Source: Daphnia pulex
Lineage: Eukaryota; Arthropoda; Branchiopoda; Diplostraca; Daphniidae
Reading direction: 5' to 3'
NCBI RefSeq assembly: GCF_021134715.1
Contig: NC_060028.1
Location: 2,130,501 to 2,194,500 of the forward strand
Length of the DNA stretch: 64,000 nt
Shown here: positions 35,427 to 48,445 of the stretch, piece by piece
Position numbering within the stretch: position 1 is the first letter of the stretch
How the letters are laid out: each line of letters starts with the position of its first letter
Notes under the pieces: generated by a model
Databases searched by the model: none
Told to the model about the DNA's origin: nothing
Seen by the model: only the letters and a program-made list of their open reading frames with translations
Translations under genes and position numbers: made by a program

Positions 35427-38400
35427 CATTGGGAGCTATTATATAATGCAGCAGAATATAAGCGGCGACACACACAATGTCACACCCATCATATCCATCC
35501 GCGGCATCCACATCAGTTGATTGAAGAATTTTCAGAAGCGACACTCGTCTCCGATCATAGAGATGATCCATCATCCATCGGCGATCATCACACACAATAC
35601 CCAGTCCATCCCCCACCCCCACGACACTAGATTTCAGACGTATATATATAAAAAGCTTCCATCTCTTGTGCTGCTGTGTATAGATTTCCACGTGGTTCAC
35701 ACATATATAGAAAAGCACAGCACACAGCACAACCAAACCATACAAACTTTTTTATTCGTAGTAGAATTTTATCCATCGATCAAACTAAAGCGGCTGCTGC
35801 TGCTGGCGGCTGATGATGACGCAACGAGAATTTTTTTCGTTTCCTTTTCAACAAAATAAAAATGGAGAAAATATTTTATTTATACACAGCATAAAATATA
35901 TAAGAAAAAAGAAAACAACTTTTCACCTCTACCGGCGCGCCGAGCTCTCATACACTCGGGGCGAGACACACACACGCGAGAGAAATATATATATATATAT
36001 ATACTTTATATAATATTAACGTCGACGGAATGGAGACGATGGCGTCGGCGCTGTTCCCTTCATAAAATGACCCCGCCCACTTTTTTTCCCCCTGAAAAAT
36101 ATTTCTCCGCCCACTTCTCGTGATGCATATCATCAAAAAACTTAATTCGTTTGATTTCTTTTTTCCCGTCACTAAATACCCGTGAGCGGAATGTTGACTG
36201 TTTAATCGCATCACAATCAAGTCTAAATCATTTGAAGACAAAATCCCCGCGCTATTTGAACAAATCAAAAAAGTCTGACGTTTATATATTTTTTCCAAAC
36301 GCGCGGAGAGAAATCCAATCTAAAACCTTAACAAACACACACACACACAAGGCAACGGTTTTTTTTTTTTTGTTGACTCGACGGGCCTCTGTTTATGTGT
36401 CAACATTCGGCCGGCAGAGAAAAGGAAAAAAAAAAAAAATCGCTGCCGGCCGGGCCGCGTCACCGGATCCAGTTTCTGCCGCGTCCGTCGTTTTTTTATT
36501 TTTTTTATTTTTTATTATTTGTTGCCGACGTCATCGATCGATAGTTGAAATACATAAAATGTGCTGTGAACAACAGCAGGCGGCTCACAGACAGAAAAAA
36601 AGAAAACGAAACGAATATAGGCTATATCTCTTTAGGTGATTAAAATCTTTTATTATATCTATACGAAACGCCGGTGAAGAAAATGAAAAATCATTCGGCA
36701 TCATCGACACACACGATTGTGCATAGAAAGGCGTTTCGGGGTTTTTTCTTGTTCCTTTTTTTTCTTATTAAAAAAATAAAATGAAATGAAAAATTGAGTA
36801 GAGACCAAAGATGGCGCTGCCAATCGTTCAATAGACGTACACGCCGCCCTAGGCATCAATAAATCATTTCACTTATACCCACCCGAGCAACAAAGTTTCA
36901 CCTTCTTCTTATACATCACGCATCCATATATAATGTATTAAAAATAATAGATGCACATATTAGCTATAAGTATAGGCCTATCGAGCCGTTCCTGTTAAGA
37001 GAGAGATAAGTTGATTTAATCAACTAATATAAACGCGATGGCGTATTATTTAGGCAATACATAACAAATCATTATGCAGAAGAATAAAAAAACAAGTCGC
37101 TTCTGATAAATAATTAGTAACAAGAAGAAAAAAAAGAAGCTCCTGGAAAAACAGAAGCTTTGAACCATTTCTTTTGTGTGTATAAAATATTTTTTTTATT
37201 TTTTCTTCGAAAAACTTTTGAAAGATGGAGTGACTTTTATTATCTATTGTGCTGTGCAGAGGCCTAAAAAACAGAATTAACGCGCCGTTTTCAAAAGAGA
37301 ATCTAATCATTTTTCGAACCGGAACGCTGTTAAAATTAAATAAAACCAAAAATTAAGTTGCTGGAATCGGTATATATATAGTGTATAGCCGGAGGGGTTT
37401 TTATGTTAATGTGAAAAGGGGCTATAGCTCTGCTGCTGCTGTATAGTATAGAGCATAGAGTAGAGTTTAGAGACGAGCCAAAAAGTATTGATTTATTTCA
37501 CAGACCACGCCCAGACATACCAGTCACCTCTTTTCACGCTGCAGAGAAAACTTTTCAGTCGTCTGTAGACGGAGTCTATACAGCTTTTAGGCCTCGTGAT
37601 ATTTTGCTTTTAATCTTTTTAAAAACTTTTGGAAACTTTATTTTTTTATTTTTTGGTTGCTGCCGTCATTGATTTTTCATTTTGTTGTACATTGGATCAT
37701 CCGATTGCGATAACGTCGCTCAAACTTCCCAAACTTTATTGACATTTGAATTTATTTTTTCGTTGTTATTATCTTTTCGAGCAATAAGAACATTTCAAAG
37801 TCTAAATAATAATCACCTTTAAACATAGAAATATATTCCCAGCAGAGTAGAGAAAAAAGAAATATTTAAGCTATAGGAAATTACATTACATTTATAAAGC
37901 CCCGGCATCAGTATTTTCGTCGAAAAATATATTTATATTATATAAGATTTGTGCTGCTGTTGGTGTATAGAAAAATATATAATTCTCTATCTAATATTAT
38001 ATAAAAAGCTGTTTGAGAAGGGAAAAAAAGAAGAAAATGAGTCGGCACTATTTTCATAAATAATAAGTGCTGTCTAATATTTGATTTCTTAGCGCAACAG
38101 CAAAGAAAAGGAAATAGAAAGACACACACAGAAAATGCGCGTTGTATAGAGGAGAGAGAGGGGAACCGATTTCTCATGGAAGAAAAAGAAAAGAAAGAAA
38201 ACGGTCAAGTGCCTGGGCGGCCAGCTGTGCTGCTGCTTGCTGCCCTGAATGTTGTTGTATATTATGAAAAGAAGAAGAAGAAGATGCTCCAACAGCAGCC
38301 AAAAGGGAAGGAAAAAGCATCTCGTCATCAAGGGCAGCTAGCAGCAGCCAACACTTCTTTTCAGTTGTGTGAAGGAAAACATCGTGACCAGACAGAAAAA

Positions 38401-41400
38401 TGTCGTCTCTCTATAGAGAGTTTAGAAGCTTTAAGATATCCTGTGTATGCCAGCGCGAGATATTACACAAGGAGCTATGCGTATACATTCATTTTCGCCC
38501 TATGATGGCCGTTTCTATGTAACTCGAAGAAATAAGAAGAAAAAAAGGTTTTTCCCCTGGACTGCTGTGAGTAGGTGGAATAGACAACACTTGAAAATTT
38601 TTCTTATATTCCAGGAGAAGAAGAAGAGGCTACAAATGAGTCTAGCTGCTGCGCTGCTGGGCTGTCGGGGTCAGGGGGCGCGAGAGAAATAAACTCTCTG
38701 CGGGGGACCAGCTCTGACGTCATCATCTCTCACGCGTGAAAATATTTAAAAGAAAAGAAACCGGCGCAGCGCCCACAACGGCCACATTCTCCACTGGCAG
38801 AGATCCGCCCAGTAGAGAAAATAAAATAAAATAAAATAAAATTTTTGGGGTCCAGTAGGATAGAATTTGATCGCATTTCACCGAATAATATAACAAGAAC
38901 CCGATCGTTTTATTTCGTTGCGGATGTTATTCAATCTACGAGAACGACAACTGATATCCAAGATAGCCCCGAGGCCTATAAAGCTCCATATAACTATAAA
39001 TTTACACCACCAGTATGCCAGTAGCCTCCATATAATTTAAACTATACATTCATCATTCAATTAAAAAATTGAAAAAAATTCGAGTCGAAAAGTTGCGTCA
39101 TTACAGCTGCGAAAATTACAGTTGGATTTCGTTGTGCTGTGTATATAGGCTATATAACCTGGAACAAAATGAAATAAATGTCTTGTATCTTTTGTGCTCA
39201 AGGAATAAGAACAAGGTAAGAAAAAACGGGGGGTGGGAGAGAGACAGGAGGGGCGTAACTTGACACCATCGACACCTGTTGTATATAACAGTTGTGCTGT
39301 GTGTGCTGGTGGGGGTGCCGTTGCGTCGGAGGATTTTTTCTTTTCCTTTTTCAAAAAATCCTCAGCGTGGGGGCTGTTTGTGTATTAGCCATTATCGGCC
39401 GAGTACATATATCCTATAGAGAGAGAGAACCTTTTCTTCCCAATTAACTTTTATTACCCCCACCCTTGGAACTCAATCACTTAAAACATTCCGTTTCCTG
39501 TGCTGCGCTGCGCTGTGGGGAAATCCCAATTTTTTGGTGTTTCGTCCTTATCCGAATTTATGATTGGACGCACTCCATCAACTCGATATAAAACACCAAA
39601 GGAAACAACACAAAAAAATTCAATTTCGTATATAACTCTACATATACGTATAGTTATATAAACCAAACAATCGAAAGAAAAAATCATTTGTGAGAAAGCA
39701 GCGGGAGTCCTATACCATCAGCACCGCGCCCATTTCAAAAGGAAGAAGAACTTTCTTGAGCGTCCTATCCCGCCCCCAACTGTTCTTCTTCTTCTTCTTC
39801 TCGTCTTGCACACACACCAAAAAGTTCAGAAATAGAAATTTCCCTTCCATAACGACAGACCCCCAGCACACACACACACATGCACACAGCAGAGAGCCCC
39901 GAAAAATCATCGGTTAACACAAAATCGAAAATAATTCCCTGCTCACCTTGTACCTCGTCTATAATCACAAGGGGGTTTCTCCGATTGCGTCTATAAAAAC
40001 GCCATCGAGAGAAGACAAATCTGCCATATAACTAATCATCAAAAGAGAGAGAGAGAGAGCTATAGAGATTGTGAACCAACAAAGTCTCTCGTGCTGTGTG
40101 TAGCGTAGCCTATACATTAAAACAAGATGGCAGTTATAGGCCCGAGCTATATCTTTATGTAGTCAGGAATTAATGATGGGGTGTATATACAGGCGAGGCT
40201 TTATAATACACTGCAATTTAAACACAGGGCTACACACACAAAATCTAAGAAAAAAAAGTTGTTAACACTTGGCAACTTGACGCAGGTGGGAAATATATTA
40301 CAATAAAGATTTGATGTAATATAAATGGAATATAACGATATGATATAAGAAAAAAAGAACTTATTTCTATTTTTTACTCAATTTATAATGCCGGTAAATT
40401 GATCTGTATAAAAGCCGGATGCTGCATCTAATAAATCTAATGCAATAATGCATAGATGACGGGGAGAGTATAGTATATATAGAACGAGACCCCCCAGCAG
40501 CAGCGCAGGACACAGATTGCGTTAGAGATGATTATTATAACCTCTGACTCGATTGTCGCAATATCCGTCGCCTAAATCTTGTCGGAAAAGACGGCGCGTT
40601 TCGCTACTAACGAACCGCATCATCGTCATCGCGGCTTTTGTGCGGTTTCAATTTTTTGGTGGCTGTACAGATGAGATAAAAAAGGACTAACCATCTATTG
40701 CTGCTGCTGTGTTTGAACAAACAGAGAAACAGTTTTGGGGTCAACCAACACATATTACAAATACATATAGAGAAAGAAAAATGAAATCCATCGTATATCC
40801 GGCGGGATTTGAACAAACGACGACGACGTGTATAGTATATGATAACCATTTTCCACACCTCATTAAAGACTATCTTTATATTATATTATTAGATATTTTC
40901 GGGCCCGGGCGTAGTATATATATTATATAAGAGGGGGGTCTTTTCTTGAAATGGTCATGGAATGCAATTGGTTCCCCTTTTATTTTCTGCTTCTTATAAG
41001 GCCTGATGATTATGATAGAGAGGCAAAAAGGATGAGAGAGAAAAGGTGTTCTATGCGGCAATTAATGTCTTGTGGCTGGCGGCGGTCAGCGCCATTTTGG
41101 AAAATAAAATAAAATAAAATAAAAAAAGTTCTTTTTTTCTCACTTTTTTTTTTTAAATTATTGTTTCTCATTTCCGGATGGTTGATTGCATTCAGAACCG
41201 CGACGAAAAACATTTTTTTTTCATGCCCCCTTTTTAAAATTCATTCAAATAGAAAAAAAACCTCCAAAAATTCCCTTTTTTATTATGTATTATTAGGCTT
41301 CTCTTTTAAATCATTTTGGGTTTAATAGGCCTATCATAAAAAGATGGTGGTAGCTTATATATAAGTAGGCCTGCATGACGTATTATATATATATCGAGCC

Positions 41401-42299
41401 AATTCTTTTCATCAACATTTTCTTGTATAACAAGCTTTGGAAAATAAAATAATCGTATAATCGTAATAGCCTGAAAAAAAAAACAAGCTGAGGATTTAAA
41501 AAAAAAATGTCCTGCGGGATTTGTTTGTTGCTGGTTGAGAAAGAACAAAAAACCTTAGAAAAACACTGGCGGGATCTATATATACAGCACGCATTGACTA
41601 ATATACGCAGATTATAATTAGCCCACACGACATCAGTCGAAAGAGAGAATTTGACGTAGTATATACACCCACACGAAATTTGTATGAGCTACTTTTTTTT
41701 TGTTTCATCCCATATGATGCAAGGAATGGAGAAAAGAATTGTCGCCGAGGAGCCAGCAAATTAAAAAGGGCGCGATCATTCAATCCTGCTAATTATTAAT
41801 ACACAAGAGAATGAAATCCTCCTTTTTTTTGTTTTGTTTCTAGGAAAGAGCGTCAAAGAAATCCAATAAAGGCGGGTCCCTTTCTTTCTTTCGCTATAGA
41901 GGCGACTAATAAAACGACAAAGAACCGGCCATTTTAAAATAAATGAAATCGAAAAGAAGAAGAAGAAAATAAAATAAAATATAAAACAGACGGAATTGCT
42001 GGGAAATCGATGGAACGGCCTCGATTTTTGTTCTTTCTTCCGATGAAAAAATTCACTTGAAAACGTTCACACACAGCACACTCACAAAACCGCAAAATAA
42101 AATTCCCATTTCAACCATTTTTGGGTTTAAATTGGTTCTAGGCTAAACAATTAAAAAGAAAAATTTTGTTTTTCAAACTTACCGGGTCGAGATGATTTGA
42201 ATTTGTCTTTATTTCTTTAAATATTAAACAAATAAAATGTATATACTCCTTGTTTTTGTTTCTTTTTCTTTTTTTTTTTGAAATAAATTTTTTAAAAAT
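35427..42299. other. Low-complexity non-coding DNA right of mir-315
   Basis: No gene recognised. There are many short tracts: (TA)n at 35985-36003; CA runs; CTG/CAG clusters; repeated AAAAT units at 38819-38842 and 41101-41121; and CTATAG/GGCCTAT-like words. An AAAGATGGCGCTGCC element lies at 36808-36822. If pri-mir-315 is long, this region would be its 5' part. Confidence 0.4.
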
Positions 42300-42479
42300 T
42301 TCGATGAAATATAAAAAAGAAATGCCGCCGCCGCGTATCGGGGCCTCCATCCGTTCACGACACGATCGCAGACGCAACTGTTGCCGCGCCGGTCACGGAA
42401 CTCGGCAACTCCTCCCCAGCCTCTCCCACCCTCTTTCCTCCTTCTTTCTTTTTCCCCCACCACCTCTCTTTCATTTTCC

Positions 42480-43215
42480 GTTTTTCTTTCGCTATATACC
42501 CAGCAGAGGGTACCGCCCACTTTATCAAGCCTCGTAGCGCAGCAGCGCATCGGCAGCAGCGCGCGCGAATGTCGTCTGGTATTTACGATCGTAAATAATA
42601 AAATCCGTAGAATTCCGGCGAAATTTTATTTATAGGTATCACATTTTGGCATTTGACACTGCGATGTTATATACAGAGGAGGGAGGGGGAGATTCATTAG
42701 CCCTTTCTAATCAGCTATTACTTATACGTCAGTCCCCTAATATAGATATAAAACGAGGCGTCAATCGAGTACATGGAATCAAAATTTTATTCCAATCGAA
42801 ATTTATAAAATCAAATGAAAATCAAATCATTTTCAATTTTTTGCTCTTCCATTTTAATATTTCATTTGAAAATAGTCTGCCCAAATGATAAAAATGATTT
42901 GTTCAATTTTCTTGTCGAAAATAATTTAGAAAAATTTTATTAGAAATAATTTTTGGCTTAAAGAAATAACCGATTTGAATTTTGCAAAAGGTGCGCGAAA
43001 TGGTTGCATAACCCATACATATATAAATGACCATCATCAGAGAGTATACAGAGTGCAGTAGTATAGACGACATCGAGGCAGTGTGGGAGGGACAGAGTTC
43101 CACCCGGCGACGCCTGGGCGGAGCCAGAGCGCAACCAATGAGGAAGCCGATGACAAAAGGTGGCAAGATGGCGAGCGGAGCGATTTAATTGGTCGCAGCC
43201 CGACCCCCCTTGATA
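42480..43215. promoter_or_regulatory. Candidate promoter region in the gene-poor interval
   Basis: Two GC-richer islands stand out from AT-rich DNA. The first (42490-42600) ends in an 18-bp perfect palindrome, TATTTACGATCGTAAATA, at 42580-42597. The second (about 43075-43200) contains GGGCGGAG, AACCAATG, CAAGATGGCG (YY1-like) and an ATTGG (reverse CCAAT) within about 90 bp. Such clustering is typical of a TATA-less promoter. No coding exon adjoins it, so it may drive a non-coding RNA such as pri-mir-315, which is an inference. Confidence 0.35.
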
Positions 43216-46200
43216 TTGTATTCCTCCCGTGTATATCACCCCCCTCCCTTCTATAACCCACCCCACCCTCTGTATCAATGTATACCCAACCCCCTCTTCT
43301 GCCATATAGAGAAGGGGGGAAAAGAAAAGAAAAAACCCACCTTTTTACTTTTTATTATTAAAAAACATAGACTAAATAGACTATAGCTATAGCTACTACT
43401 ACTACAGAGATATATAGCCACTTTTTAAAAAAATTACACAATTTTTCTACATTAGAACCGCTTCTTCCTCCTCTTTGTTAAGTGTCTAGTATGTGTGTAA
43501 TAACGGGGCCTTGTATAATAAACGATAAAAATGTGGGTCGGGGTCATTTAATAGGTCGGAAAACATATGACTAAAAAGAATGCTGCTGCGATGCCGTCGG
43601 ATGAGAAATAAGAAAAGAAAATTTGTTTTATTTTAAAATATTAATGGACTTGATCATCAAAAGTGAATGCTGCGAATAACAGCTGATGGTGATGAAAGGG
43701 CTGCAATGAACAACAGATGGTATCCTTGCTATATAATAATAATCCAAATCCCTGCTATATAGACAGCAGCCAGCCAGCCAGCCAGCAGCAGCTTCCGGAT
43801 TCTCCATTATATAACTGTCGGCAGCGATTATAAGCGCATAGCATTGATGATGATGGCAGGCCGCGGGATTTTCGGCCTCCAGGGATGTGTTAAAAGACAA
43901 ATCAACGGGTTATTATTAATATTGTCCGTCAGTGGCGACGTCTAGCGATTCGAATAAATTTCGAAATGTCTTAAAATAAATCACAGCCAAGCTATACAGC
44001 AGTAGCAGATATACGCAGATGTATAGATGATCAGTGTGATGGATGACTAGCAGCCGTATAGGCCATCCTCTATAGATTGAAACTAGGCAATTAGCGACAC
44101 AGCAAACACCTTTAGGTAAACACAAAGAGCGACGGCAGATGACAGACATGGCGGCCGACGACGAGTTATATAAATCCCATCGACGCTCTAATATAAATAT
44201 AGATATTTGTCCAGTTTTTCATCTTTCTTCTAAAGGGGATCGGCCATAACGTTATGATATATAATCCACATTATTTTTTTTTTCCGGTAAAAAATATAAT
44301 AATAATATATAACAGCTAGGATCACTACAATTTGATCCACACACAGCTGCCCCCCCACTCTTGTACACACCCCTTTTATTCGATGCGGGGGTTATACATA
44401 GACGTGCGTAAATGTCTAAAAAAAACGAAATAGATTTTTTCGTCGGTTGCGATGGCGATCAAGTTGTGCTGTGCTGTGGGGGTGGCTCTGAAATTCCCCC
44501 CTTTTCCTTATACTACACATCAAATGCTGCTGCGGCATTATATATTTTTATATATATAAAAAAAAGGCTTACATGACGTGTACATCATCATGGGAATAGA
44601 TTGTATATATGGGGCGCGGTCCTCCTATGATGGGCAGGCCATCTCGAAATAAAAAAATAAAAAAAAAACTGGTGGAATAAGTTGGGGGTGAAAAAAAAAG
44701 CGGTTTCAATCAGCCCTAAGATCGAGAGGGTGCACCCCCCCCCCCTAATGTTGCGCAACCCTCTTCTTCTTATATAAGGGGGGAATTTATTTTTTTTTAC
44801 TGGATCAAAAAAAAAAAAATGAATAGCCCGAGGGGGTTGCTCCTCTTTGTATTTACACCCAGGCCGAATGTGTGTGTATACGAGCGAGATTTCCTCATCA
44901 ATGAGTATATTGTCAGATTGGAATAATGATGCCCGGCTATTGCTGCATGTGCACAGAAGAACGGAGAGGGCTAAAAAATAAAAAGTTCTATATCCTTTGA
45001 TTCTTCTTCTTCTTCATCTTCTTCTATACGAACGGATAGAGAATGAAGGATCACACTGATAACCCCCTTTTTATTTCATTCAAGAGAGCTCTATATATAT
45101 TAGACTGTGTATGTTTTTCCTCTCTGATTTTTGTGTATATACACGCGAGTCCAGCAAATATAGAACTTGGGCCTGTTTATTGATGCCTGTCTATCTTATC
45201 CACATCCCCCATGTGTTAAGAATGGAAAAAAGGAAAAGAAAAGAAGAAAGAATGGATATATAGTGCACAACATCTGCTGCCAAGCCGGTGCGGATTAACG
45301 AATCTCATCATTTGATGTTCTAACCGCATTCGATGCTGACCATCAAGTCATTATATAATTCTATTTTCTTTTTTTTTTTTAAAGAACGGCCAAGGTGTAT
45401 ATTGAATTACAATCAAGTTCTGGGTGGTTTAGATGTAATATTACGGAAAAAATCAAACTACTTGAATTTCAAAAATAAATAGAAAAAACCACCAAGAATT
45501 TTCTTATTATATAATGGGGGGATATATCAAATAACGGCCAAATAACTGTCTATTTATTTTGTAAGGCTATATTTTCGACCAATCGACTTCCAATGGCGTC
45601 CTGTGAAATATATTTTCGATTTTCATTTAAAAACACCGTCGCGCGATGGAATGTATAAATTGATATTTGTCACGCCAGAAATGATTCATTCGATTCTTTC
45701 GGCATAATACATATAGTGTGAGGCAATCTCGTTCATCATCTGATACTCTTGTACAAGTGACGTCAATAGAAATGGCGCACACAAGACGTTTTCCGAAAAT
45801 ATATTTATAACCGTCAAACACGTAAAAATAAAAAAAATTGGGGGTGGGGGGACATAGAAAACTGGGAGGAATGTAAATATTTAGGCGGCGGGAAATTCAA
45901 ACGCCGAGATGCGACCAAGAGAGAAGAATCTATAAGAAATCTTATTTTGCTGTTAGACATTATTATTATTTCAAAAGGAGAAAAGAAGATAGCTATATAG
46001 GAGAGAGAGCGCGTGTTGTAATAGAACAATGGGATCGATAAGATCCATCTGTGGATGAGAGAGTGAGAGAGCTAGAAATATGTTTCAGTTCAATTCATTC
46101 TTTTCTCTCCAACCCCTCTCTTTGGTTTTTTGGGTTGCCGCCGTTTGATCTCGACATGTCATCCAACGGCTGCAGGCTATTTCCATTTTTAACGATGTCT

Positions 46201-48445
46201 ATGCATAATAGATGTACATGCATAAGGAATCGAAAACATTCGCAACAAACCCCCCAAAAAAGAATAAACAGCAATCGTTATTATATACATAGCAAGCGCT
46301 ATAGCAACAATACAAAACTAGGATCGCGACTGAATCAAGTCCCGAGGTGAAATAATATTATCCAAAGCTCTCCAGTCTAACTAAATTTTATTATTATAAA
46401 GTCTTATCAAATAAAAAAAAAAACGTTTCTTTGTATTTTTGAATATGCACAGCACCAAGGCCGGACCATTAGTCAGCGAAATAGACACACAATAGTTAAT
46501 GAACGAACATTCCCCCCTCTCTTTTTTTTTAAATAGAAATTCGAATCTCCTAGAAAAATAATAAAAAAAAAGAATTCTCTATTCAACAAAAATATAAGAA
46601 ATATCTAAAGTCTCTTGTTCCCCCTCCCCCCCTCCTACGCCCTTCAATCAGCCGACGTGAATCAAGTCGCTCAAGTGCAAACGAAGAAATTTTTTTTCTT
46701 TTAAAATACTCGGAAGAGAAACTTAAACAAAAGAAAATCTAATTATTCCAGAAATTAACGAAATGCAGCGCCATTATATAATACGGGACCGTTGCTGGCA
46801 TTGACTATCTAATCAAGTTCTCCTTTTATATATGCTGGGAAAATGGAACATGAATTTCGAAATGATATATATATCTTTCATGACCATTTGACGACAGCTT
46901 CTCCATATCCGTGCCGCGCTATTCTTGTCTAACATCGAATAGCTGAGAGAATGTGAGCGACAGTGTATTGAGGAGAGAGATATCAGGTAATCATCTGGCG
47001 AATACAATACGCCGACTACACACGCACAACCCAAAAAATGTGTCTATATACCCTCGGAAAATAAAAAAAAACGACGACGACGCCGATCTGATGGAACGTG
47101 AGAAAAAAGGGGGACTTCATTTTTTGGACGTCGATTTTTGTTGTTCCCCCCTCGATTCCACCAAGTATTATAGTGTGCAACATACCCCAAAAAATCGAAA
47201 GGTGATTTCTCTATAGGCATGACAAAAAAAAAATGAAAAGCGTTTTTTTTTTTCTTTCGGCTAGGAGGAGAGATGCGGATGTGACGTGGGAAATTCCGAC
47301 TGGGTTCTTCAGCCCCCCGCACTTTTTTTTTTCAGTACTTCTTCTTCTTCTGGCCGGATCATTTTCTTTTAGATGCGGGACGTGTATACACAATAGGAAT
47401 AGGCCGAGCTCTCACAAATAAATGAAAAAAAAAATATCTAACGATAAAAAACATGGAATCGAAACTTTTTCTTCTTCTTCTTCTTCCCCCTCCTAGGGGA
47501 CATTCCGGATATGATTCTACTAGCTTGATTACCAAAGAGCTATTCTCCCCTCCTTCTTTATATCAAGAAGTAAAAAAAGGGAGGCCTAGAAAAAAAAAAG
47601 TAGGAACATGAGAATGAAAAAGTCACTCGTCCATTTATTTGAAGAGCCTCTTATCTTGAAAAAAAGACCAGTCGACCACCACCATCGATATACGGGTCAT
47701 GTATCACTATTGCGACGACTCTATGGCTAGAAAATAATAAATATATAACTTCGAAATTGTAGTATGTAACCGGCATTGTTAATAACTCAAGCTGGCGCGT
47801 ATTTTTTGTATTAGCTTAATTTAACGTTTCTGTGTCTTTCTTTCAATGTTTCACATTGTTAATTTTCATTTTATTTTGTTTGATTTTTTTTCAAGGAGAA
47901 AAGAATATTAAGAGCCAAAAAAAAATAATAATGATGAAAGAATGAGAGTATAACAATTATGTAGGAATTATTAGGTGCATTCGACAAATCACATCTCGCA
48001 TATCCGGTTGCTAACTAATTTAGTCTCTTCTTCTTCTTCATTTTTTTTAAAACTAAATAGTGAACAAACACCGCCCTCTATTGAACCAAAATTTTTGACG
48101 ACATGCCCACCACCTCCAAAGTTCTTTTTTTTTCCTATTGAGCACGTTTTTTTTTCTCTTTTCAGACTCTAACAAAAATGAAAAAAAACGTAAGGAATGG
48201 ATATTTAAAGACAAGAAAATTGAATTTTTATAGTAATTAATAATAATAATAATAATAAAGGCGGTTGGTTTTGGCCTTTGAAGAAAAAGAAGAAAATCGG
48301 ATGCATCAGGGGGGAAAAGCACTTTCTTGAATGGAACAACCCGGCAATTCCATCTGGCGGTCGAAAAACGAACTCGACAGCCACATAATTAAACAAATAA
48401 ACACAAACAAACACAAGTTTTCTTTTTTATCTCTCATCATTCCGT
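43216..48445. other. Low-complexity non-coding DNA before PPM1H
   Basis: No supported gene. It includes a CCAG/GCCA tandem run at about 43770-43790, CTT runs at 45000 and 47470, poly-purine runs and (TAA)n at 48239-48258. The right edge should contain the 3' UTR of the minus-strand phosphatase gene. Confidence 0.4.

Noticed and set aside
35173-35745. 190-codon minus-strand frame overlapping mir-315
   Set aside because: Lacks protein-like conservation, rich in Cys/Tyr/Ile from AT-rich DNA, and covers the miRNA hairpin; best explained as chance.
36883-36905. miR-87-like word GAGCAACAAAGTTTCACC
   Set aside because: Contains an insertion relative to miR-87 and no opposite arm was found.
43979-44003. 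miR-2-like word AATCACAGCCAAGCT
   Set aside because: Seed matches miR-2 but the rest differs and the flanks do not form a hairpin.
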